NCBI RefSeq assembly: GCF_014145335.1
Contig: NZ_JACIVI010000001.1
Span: 1,426,001 to 1,490,000 of the forward strand
Reading direction: 5' to 3'
DNA: 64,000 nt
DNA from: Aquariibacter albus
Lineage (GTDB): Bacteria; Pseudomonadota; Gammaproteobacteria; Burkholderiales; Burkholderiaceae_C
Both the position numbers and the translations under genes were made by a program. Positions 1 to 8,060 of the stretch are shown piece after piece (positions within the stretch are counted from its first letter, which is position 1; every line of letters starts with the position of its first letter). The notes under the pieces were generated by a model. The model was not told where the DNA came from, searched no databases, and was given only the letters and a program-made list of their open reading frames with translations.

Positions 1-586
1 GCACGGCATCGTTGCGCACGGCCTCGGGCACGCGGCGGTCGGCGTAGACGTCGGAGAAGTAGAACTCGCCGCCCGGCTTGAGCAGGCGCTGCACGCCGGC
101 GAGCACGGCATCCTTGTCCGGCGAGAGGTTGACGACGCAGTTGGAGACGATGACGTCGAAGCTGCCCGGGGCGAGGTCGAGCTCGTCGAGGCGCTCGATG
201 TAGCCCTGCACGAAGCGGACGTTGTCGTAGCCGAAGAGCGCGGCATGGTGGGCGCGGTGGCGCTCGGCCACGGCGAGCTGCTCGTCGGTCATGTCGACAC
301 CGACCACCTCGCCGCGCGGGCCGACGAGCTGGGCCAGGGCATAGACATCGCGGCCGGCACCGCAGCCCAGGTCGAGCACGCGGCAGCCCTCCAGCAGCGG
401 CGGGCAGACCAGGCCGCAGCCGTAGTAGCGGTCCAGCACCTCGGGGTGGATGCGGGCCAGCAGGGGCCGCAGCCAGATCGGCACCGCGCTGGCATCGCAG
501 CAGGCGCTGGTCTTGAGATCGGCCGTGCCCTGGAGCTGGCGGCCGTAGTAGTCCTTGACCTGGTCTTTGACGTGTTCCTGCTGCAT
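1..586 (-). CDS. SAM-dependent methyltransferase, ArsM-like (partial)
   Basis: This gene runs off the left edge of the window, so only the N-terminal 195 residues are present. The visible part holds a class I methyltransferase fold: motif I VLDLGCGAG at about residues 70-78, an acidic VVGVDM strand end, and SNCVVNLSPDK in the motif IV region. Four cysteines (C29, C30, C57, C61) lie before and around motif I. Cysteines here are typical of arsenite methyltransferases and their close relatives, so arsenite methylation is possible. Other small-molecule methyltransferases cannot be excluded without the C-terminus. The start at 586 gives the usual MQQEHVKDQVKDYYG type of N-terminus. Confidence 0.75.
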   Translation of the reverse strand, partial: MQQEHVKDQVKDYYGRQLQGTADLKTSACCDASAVPIWLRPLLARIHPEVLDRYYGCGLVCPPLLEGCRVLDLGCGAGRDVYALAQLVGPRGEVVGVDMTDEQLAVAERHRAHHAALFGYDNVRFVQGYIERLDELDLAPGSFDVIVSNCVVNLSPDKDAVLAGVQRLLKPGGEFYFSDVYADRRVPEAVRNDAV

Positions 587-677
587 GGTGGCTGGGGGGC
601 GAAGGGGTGGACGGGAGTCGAGCAAGCCGGCGCGGACACCGCGTGACGGCCCAGGGTCGGCCGGGCCCGCGCAATCC

Positions 678-1259
678 TTACAGGGCCAGCAGATGCTGTC
701 GGTAGTAGGCCAGCTCGTCGATGGATTCGTGGATGTCGGCCAGTGCGGTGTGGGCCTGCTGCTTCCTGAAGCCTTGGAGGATGGCGGGCTTCCAGCGCTT
801 GGCCAGCTCCTTGAGCGTGGACACGTCGAGGTTGCGGTAGTGGAAGAAGGCTTCCAGCTTCGGCATGTCCTTGGCCAGGAAGCGGCGGTCCTGGCAGATC
901 GAGTTGCCGCACATGGGCGAGCCGCGCTCGCCGATGTAGGCCTTGAGGAAGGCGATCACGGCGGCCTCGGCCTGGGCCTCGTCGACGGTGGACGCCCGCA
1001 CGCGGTCGATCAGGCCGCTCTTGCCGTGGGTGCCCTTGTTCCAGGCGTCCATGCCGTCGAGCACGGCGTCGCTCTGGTGGATCGCGAAGACCGGGCCTTC
1101 CACGCGCACGGTGAGCTGCGCGTCGGTGACGACGACGGCGATCTCCAGGATGCGGTCGTTCACCGTGTCGAGGCCGCTCATCTCCAGGTCGATCCAGATC
1201 AGGTTGTCGGCCTGCTTCGGCAGGCTGGGCAGGGCGGGGAGGTCGGTCGGGAGGCTCAT
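678..1259 (-). CDS. orn: Oligoribonuclease
   Basis: This 3'-5' exoribonuclease removes 2-5 nt RNA fragments, including pGpG from c-di-GMP breakdown, at the end of mRNA decay. The 193-residue protein has all DEDDh exonuclease residues: D24 and E26 in [10 protein letters not shown]124 in CQDRRFL, and H170/D175 in [10 protein letters not shown]. The frame stays open upstream to 1334, but the ATG at 1259 ([13 protein letters not shown]) is preferred because conserved sequence begins about 20 residues later. The gene is divergent from the M48 protease gene across a 101-bp gap. Length fits the family (about 180-200 aa). Confidence 0.96.
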   Translation of the reverse strand: MSLPTDLPALPSLPKQADNLIWIDLEMSGLDTVNDRILEIAVVVTDAQLTVRVEGPVFAIHQSDAVLDGMDAWNKGTHGKSGLIDRVRASTVDEAQAEAAVIAFLKAYIGERGSPMCGNSICQDRRFLAKDMPKLEAFFHYRNLDVSTLKELAKRWKPAILQGFRKQQAHTALADIHESIDELAYYRQHLLAL

Positions 1260-1348
1260 CGGCAGGACGGGAAGACGGGACGTTTTACGGGTGGGCGCGA
1301 CGGGTGGATGCGGCGCCGCGCGAGCTCGGGGCATTGTGGGCCAGCCCT

Positions 1349-1354
1349 TAAACT
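1349..1354 (+). promoter_or_regulatory. -10-like hexamer (TAAACT) 6 nt before the M48 protease start
   Basis: TAAACT ends 6 nt before the ATG at 1361. A transcript starting 6-8 nt downstream would begin at or next to the start codon. No convincing -35 was found. It is one of nine such cases in the window. Confidence 0.3.
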
Positions 1355-1360
1355 GGATCG

Positions 1361-2656
1361 ATGCATCCCCTGGCCTTCACCGCCCTCTTCGCCACCTTCC
1401 TGCTGGCCTCGCTGGCGCTCAAGCTCTGGCTGGCGACGCGGCAGATGCGGCATGTGGCCCGCCACCGCGGCCAGGTGCCGGCGGCCTTCCAGGGCGTGAT
1501 CAGCCTGGCCACCCACCAGCGGGCGGCCGACTACACCCTGGCCAAGGGTCGCTTCGGCCTGGTGCAGATCGCCTGGTCCACGCTGCTGCTGCTGGGCTGG
1601 ACCCTGCTCGGCGGCCTGGAGGTGCTCAACCAGTTCCTCGCGATCCAGGTCGGCGATGCGCTCGGTCCGGTCGCCCACCAACTGCTGCTGCTGGCCGCCT
1701 TCGCCCTGCTGAGCGCGCTGCTGGAGGCGCCGCTCGATGCCTGGCACACCTTCCGGCTGGAACAGGCCCATGGCTTCAACCGCATGAGCCTCGGCCTGTG
1801 GCTGGGCGACCAGCTCAAGGGCCTGGCGGTCGGTGCGGTCTTCGGCGGCGCGATCGCCGCCCTCATCCTCTGGCTGATGGGCGCGGCCGGCCCGGCCTGG
1901 TGGCTGTGGGCCTGGGGCGCCTGGATGGGCTTCAACCTGCTGATCCTGGTGCTCTACCCGGGCGTGATCGCGCCACTCTTCAATCGCTTCGAGCCGCTGC
2001 AGGACGAGGCCGTGAAGCGCCGGGTGCAGGCCCTGATGGCGCGCTGCGGCTTCAGCGCCCAGGGCCTCTATGTGATGGACGGCAGCCGCCGCTCGGCCCA
2101 TGCCAACGCCTACTTCACCGGCTTCGGCGCGGCCAAGCGGGTGGTCTTCTTCGACACCCTGCTGGGCAAGCTCAGCGGGCCCGAGCTGGAAGCGGTGCTG
2201 GCCCATGAGCTGGGCCACTTCAAGCACCGCCACGTGCCCAAGCGCATCCTGGGCATGTTCGCGCTCAGCGGCCTGGGCTTCGCGCTGCTGGGCTGGCTGG
2301 GCCAGCAGGCCTGGTTCTACACCGGCCTGGGCGTGACACCCCAGCTCGCCCTGCCCAACGACGCGCTGGCCCTGCTGCTCTTCCTGCTGGTGGGGCCGGT
2401 GTTCAGCTTCTTCCTCGGGCCGGTCTTCGCGGCCCTGTCGCGGCGCGACGAGTACCAGGCCGATGCCTATGCCGTGGCGCAGACCGACGCGGCCGACCTG
2501 CGCGCCGCCCTGCTCAAGCTGATCGAGGACAACGCGGCGACCCTGACGCCCGACCGGCTTTACGCGGCCTTCTACTACTCGCACCCGCCCGCCGCCGAGC
2601 GCCTGGCCGCCCTGCAGGCCCTCGGCGCGACCCCGCAGCCGGCGCCGGCTGCGTGA
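1361..2656 (+). CDS. M48 family metalloprotease, Ste24/CAAX protease type
   Basis: This is an integral membrane zinc metalloprotease of 431 aa. The catalytic HELGH motif is at residues 282-286, and the third zinc ligand is probably the glutamate in [12 protein letters not shown] near residue 365. Several hydrophobic segments precede the catalytic domain (about residues 3-22, 70-90, 103-122, 155-205), and two follow it (about 300-320 and 332-355). This matches the multi-span Ste24 architecture. Family members cut proteins at the membrane; bacterial substrates are mostly unknown. The stop overlaps the GTG start of rsgA (GTGA), so the two genes are translationally coupled. Confidence 0.92.
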   Translation: MHPLAFTALFATFLLASLALKLWLATRQMRHVARHRGQVPAAFQGVISLATHQRAADYTLAKGRFGLVQIAWSTLLLLGWTLLGGLEVLNQFLAIQVGDALGPVAHQLLLLAAFALLSALLEAPLDAWHTFRLEQAHGFNRMSLGLWLGDQLKGLAVGAVFGGAIAALILWLMGAAGPAWWLWAWGAWMGFNLLILVLYPGVIAPLFNRFEPLQDEAVKRRVQALMARCGFSAQGLYVMDGSRRSAHANAYFTGFGAAKRVVFFDTLLGKLSGPELEAVLAHELGHFKHRHVPKRILGMFALSGLGFALLGWLGQQAWFYTGLGVTPQLALPNDALALLLFLLVGPVFSFFLGPVFAALSRRDEYQADAYAVAQTDAADLRAALLKLIEDNAATLTPDRLYAAFYYSHPPAAERLAALQALGATPQPAPAA

Positions 2657-3675
2657 AGCGCGCCCGCAACGAGCGTGGCGGCCGCCCGGCCGCCGCCCCC
2701 GAGGACCTGCAGGAGGGCCGGGTGATCGCCGGCCACGGCCGCCACCACAGCGTCGAGACAGCCGAGGGCCACCGGGTGCTCTGCACCTCGCGCGGCAAGC
2801 GCAACGAGGCCGTGGTCGGCGACCGGGTGCGCTGGCGGCCGACGCAGGACGGCCCGGCCGGCGCGGCCGAGGGCCCCGAGGGCGAGGTCGCCCAGGGCGT
2901 GATCGAGGCCGTCGCACCGCGCCGCAACCTCTTCTTCCGCCAGGACGAGCTGCGCACCAAGAGCTTCGCGGCCAATCTGGATCACCTGCTGGTCTGGATC
3001 GCGGTGGAGCCGGTCTTCAGCGAGATGCAGCTCACCCGCGCGCTGATTGCCGCCGAGGCCGCGCGCATCCCCGTGACCCTGGTGCTCAACAAGACCGAGC
3101 TGCCCGGGGCCGACGCGGCCCGCGCCCGGCTGGCGCCCTATGCGGCCATGGGCTACCGGGTGATCGACGGCGCGCTCAAGCCGCGCGACCCGGCCCGGGC
3201 CGCCGGCCAGGCCGAGGCCCTGCTCGCCCGGCTGCGGCCGCTGCTGGGCGGGGCCACGCTGGTGCTGGGGCCCTCAGGCAGCGGCAAGAGCACGCTCATC
3301 AATGCCCTGCTGCCCGAGGCCGAGGTGCTGACCGGCGAGATCTCCACCGCCCTCAACAGCGGCCGCCACACCACCACCCACACCCGCTGGCACTGGCTGA
3401 ACCGCGTGCCCGGCACGCTCGACGGCGCCGCGCTGATCGACTCGCCGGGCTTCCAGGAATTCGGCCTGCGCCACCTCGCGCCCGAGGACCTGGCCGGCTT
3501 CATGCCCGACCTGCGCCAGGCGGCCGAGGCCGGCTGCCGCTTCCACAACTGCAGCCACCGCCACGAACCCGGCTGCGCGGTGCGCGCGGCCCTGGCAGCG
3601 GGCCGCATCAGCCCGCTGCGGCATGAGCTCTACCAGAGCCTGCGCGAGGAGCTGGAGGCACCGCCGCGCTACTGA
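2653..3675 (+). CDS. rsgA: Ribosome small subunit-dependent GTPase A
   Basis: RsgA is a circularly permuted GTPase that checks late maturation of the 30S subunit. The permuted order is visible in the 340 aa: an N-terminal OB-fold region, G4 NKTEL (146-150), G1 GPSGSGKST (206-214), then G3 DSPGF (263-267). A C-terminal zinc knuckle has C295, C300, H302 and C308. The GTG start at 2653 overlaps the stop of the M48 gene by 4 nt. No other start gives the conserved N-terminal OB-fold. The gene converges on the TIGR03790 gene, with about 40 bp between them. Confidence 0.96.
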   Translation: MKRARNERGGRPAAAPEDLQEGRVIAGHGRHHSVETAEGHRVLCTSRGKRNEAVVGDRVRWRPTQDGPAGAAEGPEGEVAQGVIEAVAPRRNLFFRQDELRTKSFAANLDHLLVWIAVEPVFSEMQLTRALIAAEAARIPVTLVLNKTELPGADAARARLAPYAAMGYRVIDGALKPRDPARAAGQAEALLARLRPLLGGATLVLGPSGSGKSTLINALLPEAEVLTGEISTALNSGRHTTTHTRWHWLNRVPGTLDGAALIDSPGFQEFGLRHLAPEDLAGFMPDLRQAAEAGCRFHNCSHRHEPGCAVRAALAAGRISPLRHELYQSLREELEAPPRY

Positions 3676-3716
3676 GCGGCGCGGGCCCGCTGCCGGACGT
3701 CGCGCGCGGGCCCCGC

Positions 3717-4985
3717 TCAGCGCCGCGCATAGGGCGCCGCCAGCGGTTCGCCGATGAACAGGCTCTGGCCCGGCCAGGCCACGCTCTTCCAGTAGGCCTC
3801 GATCGCCGTCGCACCCTGCAGGTAGTGCAGCAGCAGCAGCTGGGGATGCGGGAATTTCTGGACGTGGTTGCAGGGCTCGCTGACCGTGCCGTGGCTGGCC
3901 GTGGCCCCCGCGGCGATCCAGGCCAGGGCCGTGCTCTGGCCGTGATGGCCGTCGAGCGCGCCGCCCCAGGAGGTCAGGTGGTCGGCCAGCGCGCCGGGCA
4001 CGAAATGCAGCTTGTCGAGTGCCGGCAGCTGCGCCAGACCCATCTGGGCAATCAGCACCCGCGGCAGCTCGGGCGGTGGATCGGCCGGGGCCTGCACGAC
4101 GTCCAGCGGCAGGCCGCGCATCGGGCCGGCCGGCGGGTAGAGCGCGGACCGCACATCGCGCCGCGCATCGCCGCTGCGCAGCAGGGCCAGCTGCACCGGG
4201 GGCGCGCCACGCAGGCCGAGGCGGCCGTCGGCGGCCACGCCGCGGTCGATCAGGGCGCGCGCCGCCGCCTCGTCGGGCGCGGCCAGCAGCATGGCCGGGC
4301 GCAGGCCCAGCTCGGCCGCCGGCCGGGTGCTGGCGCTGTTGAAGTAGGGCGAGGCCAGCGTCGCCGCGCAGGTCTGCGCGCAATCGACCGCCTGCGGGCC
4401 CAGCGCGAGCGCACCGGTGATCGATGCGCAGCCGACGGCATAGGGCTGCTGCCAGGCCAGGGCCAGGGCCTGGACGCGGCCTTCGCCGGGCGGACCGAAG
4501 CGGCTGGCGATGCGCTGGCGCAAGGCCTCGAACTCCTCGCCGCTGAGCGTGCTGCGCAGCGGCAGGCTGACCCTCAGCACCTGCTCGGGCCGCAGGCTGC
4601 GGGCGGCGATGTAGTGCGCGCCGACGGCAAGGGAGTAGGGGTCGGCGGTGTTGATCAGCAGGCCGAGATCGGCCGCATGCAAACGACCGCGCAGGCGCGG
4701 AACCCGAAGTGCCGGGAGGGCGGGGCTGCGCGAAGGCTCGACGGCGGCAGGTCCCGCGGACGGCGTCTCCGAGGCCCGGCCGGCCGCGGCTGGGAAGGGC
4801 GCCGGCCGTTCGGCCGCGGCGCTTGCCGGCCGGGGCGTGTCGGCAGCCGCGGTCTCGCTGGCTGCGGCCGGACCGGCCAGTGCGACCAGCCCCAGCGCCA
4901 CGCGGCACAGGGTCCGCAGCAGGCGGCCCCGCAGCAGCAGGACGGCCTCCGCAGGCCGGCGGACCAGGCCCCGGAGCTCAGCCAC
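3717..4985 (-). CDS. TIGR03790 family protein, probably exported
   Basis: The function is unknown. The sequence matches my recollection of TIGR03790, a family reported only in genomes that carry exosortase. Read from the GTG at 4985, the protein has 422 aa and starts with an arginine-rich stretch followed by a hydrophobic segment (LCRVALGLVALAGPAAASE), a plausible Sec signal peptide with cleavage after AAA. A low-complexity Ala/Pro region precedes the conserved body, which begins near LGLLINTADPYSLAVG. The GTG lies inside the last codons of lutB (8-bp overlap), indicating coupled translation. An ATG at 5198 in this frame is ignored because it lies deep within lutB. Confidence 0.75.
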   Translation of the reverse strand: MAELRGLVRRPAEAVLLLRGRLLRTLCRVALGLVALAGPAAASETAAADTPRPASAAAERPAPFPAAAGRASETPSAGPAAVEPSRSPALPALRVPRLRGRLHAADLGLLINTADPYSLAVGAHYIAARSLRPEQVLRVSLPLRSTLSGEEFEALRQRIASRFGPPGEGRVQALALAWQQPYAVGCASITGALALGPQAVDCAQTCAATLASPYFNSASTRPAAELGLRPAMLLAAPDEAAARALIDRGVAADGRLGLRGAPPVQLALLRSGDARRDVRSALYPPAGPMRGLPLDVVQAPADPPPELPRVLIAQMGLAQLPALDKLHFVPGALADHLTSWGGALDGHHGQSTALAWIAAGATASHGTVSEPCNHVQKFPHPQLLLLHYLQGATAIEAYWKSVAWPGQSLFIGEPLAAPYARR

Positions 4986-6405
4986 CCCGGGTGTCGCGAC
5001 GGGCGCGATAGAGATCGCGGAAGGTGCGGCCGGCAGGCGCCGGCAGGTCGCGACCGACCGTCCAGCCCCTGGCGCCAGGCAAGTTTCGCAGCCGGCCGTC
5101 GGGGGCGAGCGCGGCCAGCAGCCGCACCGCGAGGCGGCTGGCGACGCGGTAGAGCGCCGGGCGCCGGGCGAGCCAGCCCCAGGCCGCCAGCAGCGCACGC
5201 TCGCCGCGCGGGCGCAGGCCGCGGTCGAACTGGCGCTCGCGCAGCTTGCGCAGCAGCTCGGGCAGCGGGATCTTCATCGGGCAGACGACCTGGCACTGGC
5301 CGCAGAGCGTGGCGGCATGCGGCAGGTCCAGCGTCTTCTCCAGGCCGACGTAGCTGGGCGTCAGCACCGAGCCCATGGGGCCCGGGTAGACCCAGCCGTA
5401 GCTGTGCCCGCCGATCTTCTGGTAGACCGGGCAGTGGTTCATGCAGGCACCGCACTTGATGCAGCGGAGCATGTCCTGGAATTCGCCGCCGATCAGGCCG
5501 GTGCGGCCGCCGTCGAGCAGGATCACGTAGTTGTGCTCCGGCCCGTCGGTCTCGCCGGGCGCGCGCGGGCCGGTCAGCAGCGAGAAGTAGTTGCTGATCA
5601 CCTGGCCGGTGGCCGAGCGCGGCAGCAGGCGCATCACGGTGGCCAGGTCATCGAGCGTGGGCAGCACCTTCTCGATGCCGGTGATGGCCACGTGCACCCG
5701 CGGCAGCACGGTGCACAGGCCCTCATTGCCCTCGTTGGTGACGAGCGCGACCGAGCCGGTCTCCGCGACGACGAAATTGCCGCCGGTGATGCCCATGTCG
5801 GCGGCGAGGAAGCGCTCGCGCAGCACCTCGCGCGCCTCGCGGGCCATGCCGGCGATGTCGTTCTCCCAGCCCTCGGGCCGTTCCCGGAGGTGCTCGCGGC
5901 GGAACAGCTCGGCAACCTGCTGGCGGTCCTTGTGCACGACCGGCGCGATGATGTGGCTGGGCGGCTCGTAGTCGTTGATCTGCAGGATGTACTCGCCCAG
6001 GTCGGTCTCGGTGACCTGCACGCCGACCGCCTCCAGCGCAGCGTTGAGCGCCATTTCCTCGCTGACCATGCTCTTGGTCTTGGTCGCGCGCTGGACGCCG
6101 TGGCGGCGGGCGATCTCCACGACCAGGGCCGAGGCTTCCTGTGGGGTCTCGGCCCAGAGCACGGTGCTGCCGCGGCGACTGGCTTCGGCCTCGAAGGCCT
6201 CCAGCCAGCCATCGAGCTGGGCCAGCGCGGCATTGCGGCGGCGGACGGCCTCGCTGCGGATGGCCTCGAAGTCGGCGAGCTCCTCCATGGCCGCGGCACG
6301 GGCGGTGACGAACTTGCCCGCCAGCTTCTTGAGGTTCTGCTGCAGGCGGACGTCGGCCAGGCGCTGGCCGGCGCGGGCCTTGAAGTGCATGGCCTGGACT
6401 TGCAT
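4978..6405 (-). CDS. lutB: L-lactate utilization iron-sulfur protein LutB
   Basis: LutB is the ferredoxin-like subunit of the LutABC system that oxidises L-lactate to pyruvate. The 475-aa protein has an N-terminal LUD-type domain and, near residue 311, two [4Fe-4S] motifs: CIKCGACMNHCP and CGQCQVVCP, the typical 4Fe-4S pair. It starts 3 nt after the lutA stop and overlaps the TIGR03790 gene at its own stop, so all three are likely one transcript. No lutC (LUD-only protein) is seen next to it; it may lie elsewhere. The divergent IclR-type regulator is the obvious candidate controller. Confidence 0.93.
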   Translation of the reverse strand: MQVQAMHFKARAGQRLADVRLQQNLKKLAGKFVTARAAAMEELADFEAIRSEAVRRRNAALAQLDGWLEAFEAEASRRGSTVLWAETPQEASALVVEIARRHGVQRATKTKSMVSEEMALNAALEAVGVQVTETDLGEYILQINDYEPPSHIIAPVVHKDRQQVAELFRREHLRERPEGWENDIAGMAREAREVLRERFLAADMGITGGNFVVAETGSVALVTNEGNEGLCTVLPRVHVAITGIEKVLPTLDDLATVMRLLPRSATGQVISNYFSLLTGPRAPGETDGPEHNYVILLDGGRTGLIGGEFQDMLRCIKCGACMNHCPVYQKIGGHSYGWVYPGPMGSVLTPSYVGLEKTLDLPHAATLCGQCQVVCPMKIPLPELLRKLRERQFDRGLRPRGERALLAAWGWLARRPALYRVASRLAVRLLAALAPDGRLRNLPGARGWTVGRDLPAPAGRTFRDLYRARRDTRGG

Positions 6406-6408
6406 GGC

Positions 6409-7182
6409 TCAGCCTCGGTCGGGAGAGGACGCGTCGCCGGCCAGCAGCTCGGCCCAGTGCAGCACGCGCGTCTGCGTGTCGCCACGGCGACGCAAGCGGC
6501 CCTCGATGTTCAACATGCAGCCCAGGTCGCCGAGCACGACGGCCTGGGCACCGCTCGCGGCGATGTGGCCGCATTTCTCGTCGACGATGGCCGTAGAGAT
6601 CTCGCCGTACTTGATCGAGAAGGTGCCGCCGAAACCGCAGCACTGCTCGCAGGAGGCCATCTCGCGCAGCTCGACGCCGGGCAGGCTGGCGATCAGGCGG
6701 CGCGGCTGCTGCTTGATGCCCAGCTCGCGCAGGCCCGAGCAGCTGTCGTGGTAGGTGGCCACCCCCTGGAAGCGTTGCAGGGTCGGGTCCTCACGCAAGG
6801 CGGGCGGCAGCTCGGTCCAGCCCAGCACGTCGACGAGAAAGCCCGAGAGCTCATGGATGCGCGGCTGCAGGGCGGCATGGCGACGCGACAGCTCGGGGTC
6901 GCTGGCAAAAAGCTCGCCGTAGTGCGCGACGATCATGCCGCCGCAGGAGCCCGAAGGCAGCACCACATGGTCGAAGCGCTCGAATTCGTCGAGCATCTTC
7001 TCGGCCAGGTCGCGCGCCGTGGCGCGGTCGCCGCTGTTGTAGGCCGGCTGGCCGCAGCAGGTCTGGGCCATCGGCACCTCCACCTGGCAACCGGCGGCCT
7101 CCAGCAGGCGCAGGGCGGCGAAGCCGATCGAGGGGCGCATTGCATCGACCAGGCAAGTGATGAAGAAACCCACGGTCATCAA
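6409..7182 (-). CDS. lutA: L-lactate utilization Fe-S oxidoreductase LutA
   Basis: This 257-aa protein has the two cysteine-rich CCG domains of LutA/YkgE and GlpC/GlcF-type oxidoreductases. The visible motifs are TCCGQPAYN, SCGGMI, a cysteine in YHDSCSGLRELG, and CEQCCGFGGTF. It works with LutB in electron transfer from L-lactate. Two adjacent ATG codons (7182 and 7179) could both serve as start. It is the first gene of the minus-strand unit lutA-lutB-TIGR03790 and is divergent from the iclR-type gene. Confidence 0.93.
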   Translation of the reverse strand: MMTVGFFITCLVDAMRPSIGFAALRLLEAAGCQVEVPMAQTCCGQPAYNSGDRATARDLAEKMLDEFERFDHVVLPSGSCGGMIVAHYGELFASDPELSRRHAALQPRIHELSGFLVDVLGWTELPPALREDPTLQRFQGVATYHDSCSGLRELGIKQQPRRLIASLPGVELREMASCEQCCGFGGTFSIKYGEISTAIVDEKCGHIAASGAQAVVLGDLGCMLNIEGRLRRRGDTQTRVLHWAELLAGDASSPDRG

Positions 7183-7236
7183 CCCATTATGGGGCGGGGC
7201 TCCTCATCCGTTCCCGCCGCCGGGACGTTTCGCGAT

Positions 7237-7259
7237 GCAAAATCGGGCCCTTGTTTTGC
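7237..7259. promoter_or_regulatory. Inverted repeat, candidate operator for the IclR-type regulator
   Basis: GCAAAA and TTTTGC form 6-bp arms separated by 11 nt, ending 12 nt before the regulator start at 7272. The position between divergent lutA and the regulator fits an autoregulatory operator. The assignment to this regulator is inferred. Confidence 0.4.
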
Positions 7260-7271
7260 TTGCCCTCCGCC

Positions 7272-8042
7272 ATGAACCGCACCGAGAACCCGACCCCGAC
7301 GATCCAGGTCATCGAACGCATGTTCTCCCTGATCGACGTGCTGGCGCGGCATCCGGATCCGGTGTCGCTGAAGGTGCTGTCCGAGCAGACCGGCCTGCAT
7401 CCCTCCACGGCGCACCGCATCCTCAACGACCTGGCCGTGGGCCGCTTCGTCGATCGGCCCGAAGCCGGCAGCTACCGTCTCGGCATGCGGTTGCTGGAGC
7501 TCGGCAACCTCGTCAAGGCGCGACTTGATGTGCGCGAGGCGGCGATCGGCCCGATGCGGGAACTGCACCGGCTCACCCAGCAGCCGGTCAACCTGTCGGT
7601 GCGCCAGGGCGACGAAATCGTCTACATCGAGCGAACCTACAGCGAGCGTTCGGGCATGCAGGTCGTGCGCGCGGTGGGGGGCCGTGCCCCCCTGCATCTG
7701 ACCTCGGTCGGCAAGCTCTTCCTCGCCCACGACGATCCGCAGCGCGTGCGGGCCTATGCGACCCGCACCGGCCTGGCCGGCCACACCCGCAACAGCCTGA
7801 CCGAGCTGGCAACGCTGGAGCGTGAGATCGCCCGCGTCCAGAGCAGCGGCGTCGCACGCGACAACGAGGAACTGGAACTGGGCGTGCGCTGCATGGCCGC
7901 CGGGATCTACGACGACCAGGGCAAGCTGGTGGCCGGGCTGTCGATCTCGGCGCCCGCCGACCGGCTGGAGGAGAGCTGGCTGGAGCGCCTGCGGACGACG
8001 GCCAGCGAGATCTCGCTCAAGCTCGGCCACCAGCCGGCTTGA
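7272..8042 (+). CDS. IclR family transcriptional regulator
   Basis: This 256-aa regulator has an N-terminal winged helix-turn-helix (about residues 10-75; SLKVLSEQTGLHPSTAHRIL is the recognition region) and a C-terminal IclR effector domain (about 85-250; AGLSISAPADR near the end). The ATG at 7272 (MNRTENPTPTIQV) is preferred over the in-frame ATG at 7251, which would place the inverted repeat inside the gene. Being divergent from lutA-lutB, it probably responds to lactate or a related carboxylate; that is inference. Its end is 18 bp from the end of the convergent peptidase gene. Confidence 0.93.
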   Translation: MNRTENPTPTIQVIERMFSLIDVLARHPDPVSLKVLSEQTGLHPSTAHRILNDLAVGRFVDRPEAGSYRLGMRLLELGNLVKARLDVREAAIGPMRELHRLTQQPVNLSVRQGDEIVYIERTYSERSGMQVVRAVGGRAPLHLTSVGKLFLAHDDPQRVRAYATRTGLAGHTRNSLTELATLEREIARVQSSGVARDNEELELGVRCMAAGIYDDQGKLVAGLSISAPADRLEESWLERLRTTASEISLKLGHQPA

Positions 8043-8060
8043 GCGCGAAGGCCTGGAGGC

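Noticed and set aside
4648-7275. 875-aa open frame on the plus strand across lutB and lutA
   Set aside because: It is antisense to well-supported Fe-S proteins and reads as His/Gly/Ala/Gln/Val-rich sequence with no motif, typical of mirror frames in GC-rich genes.
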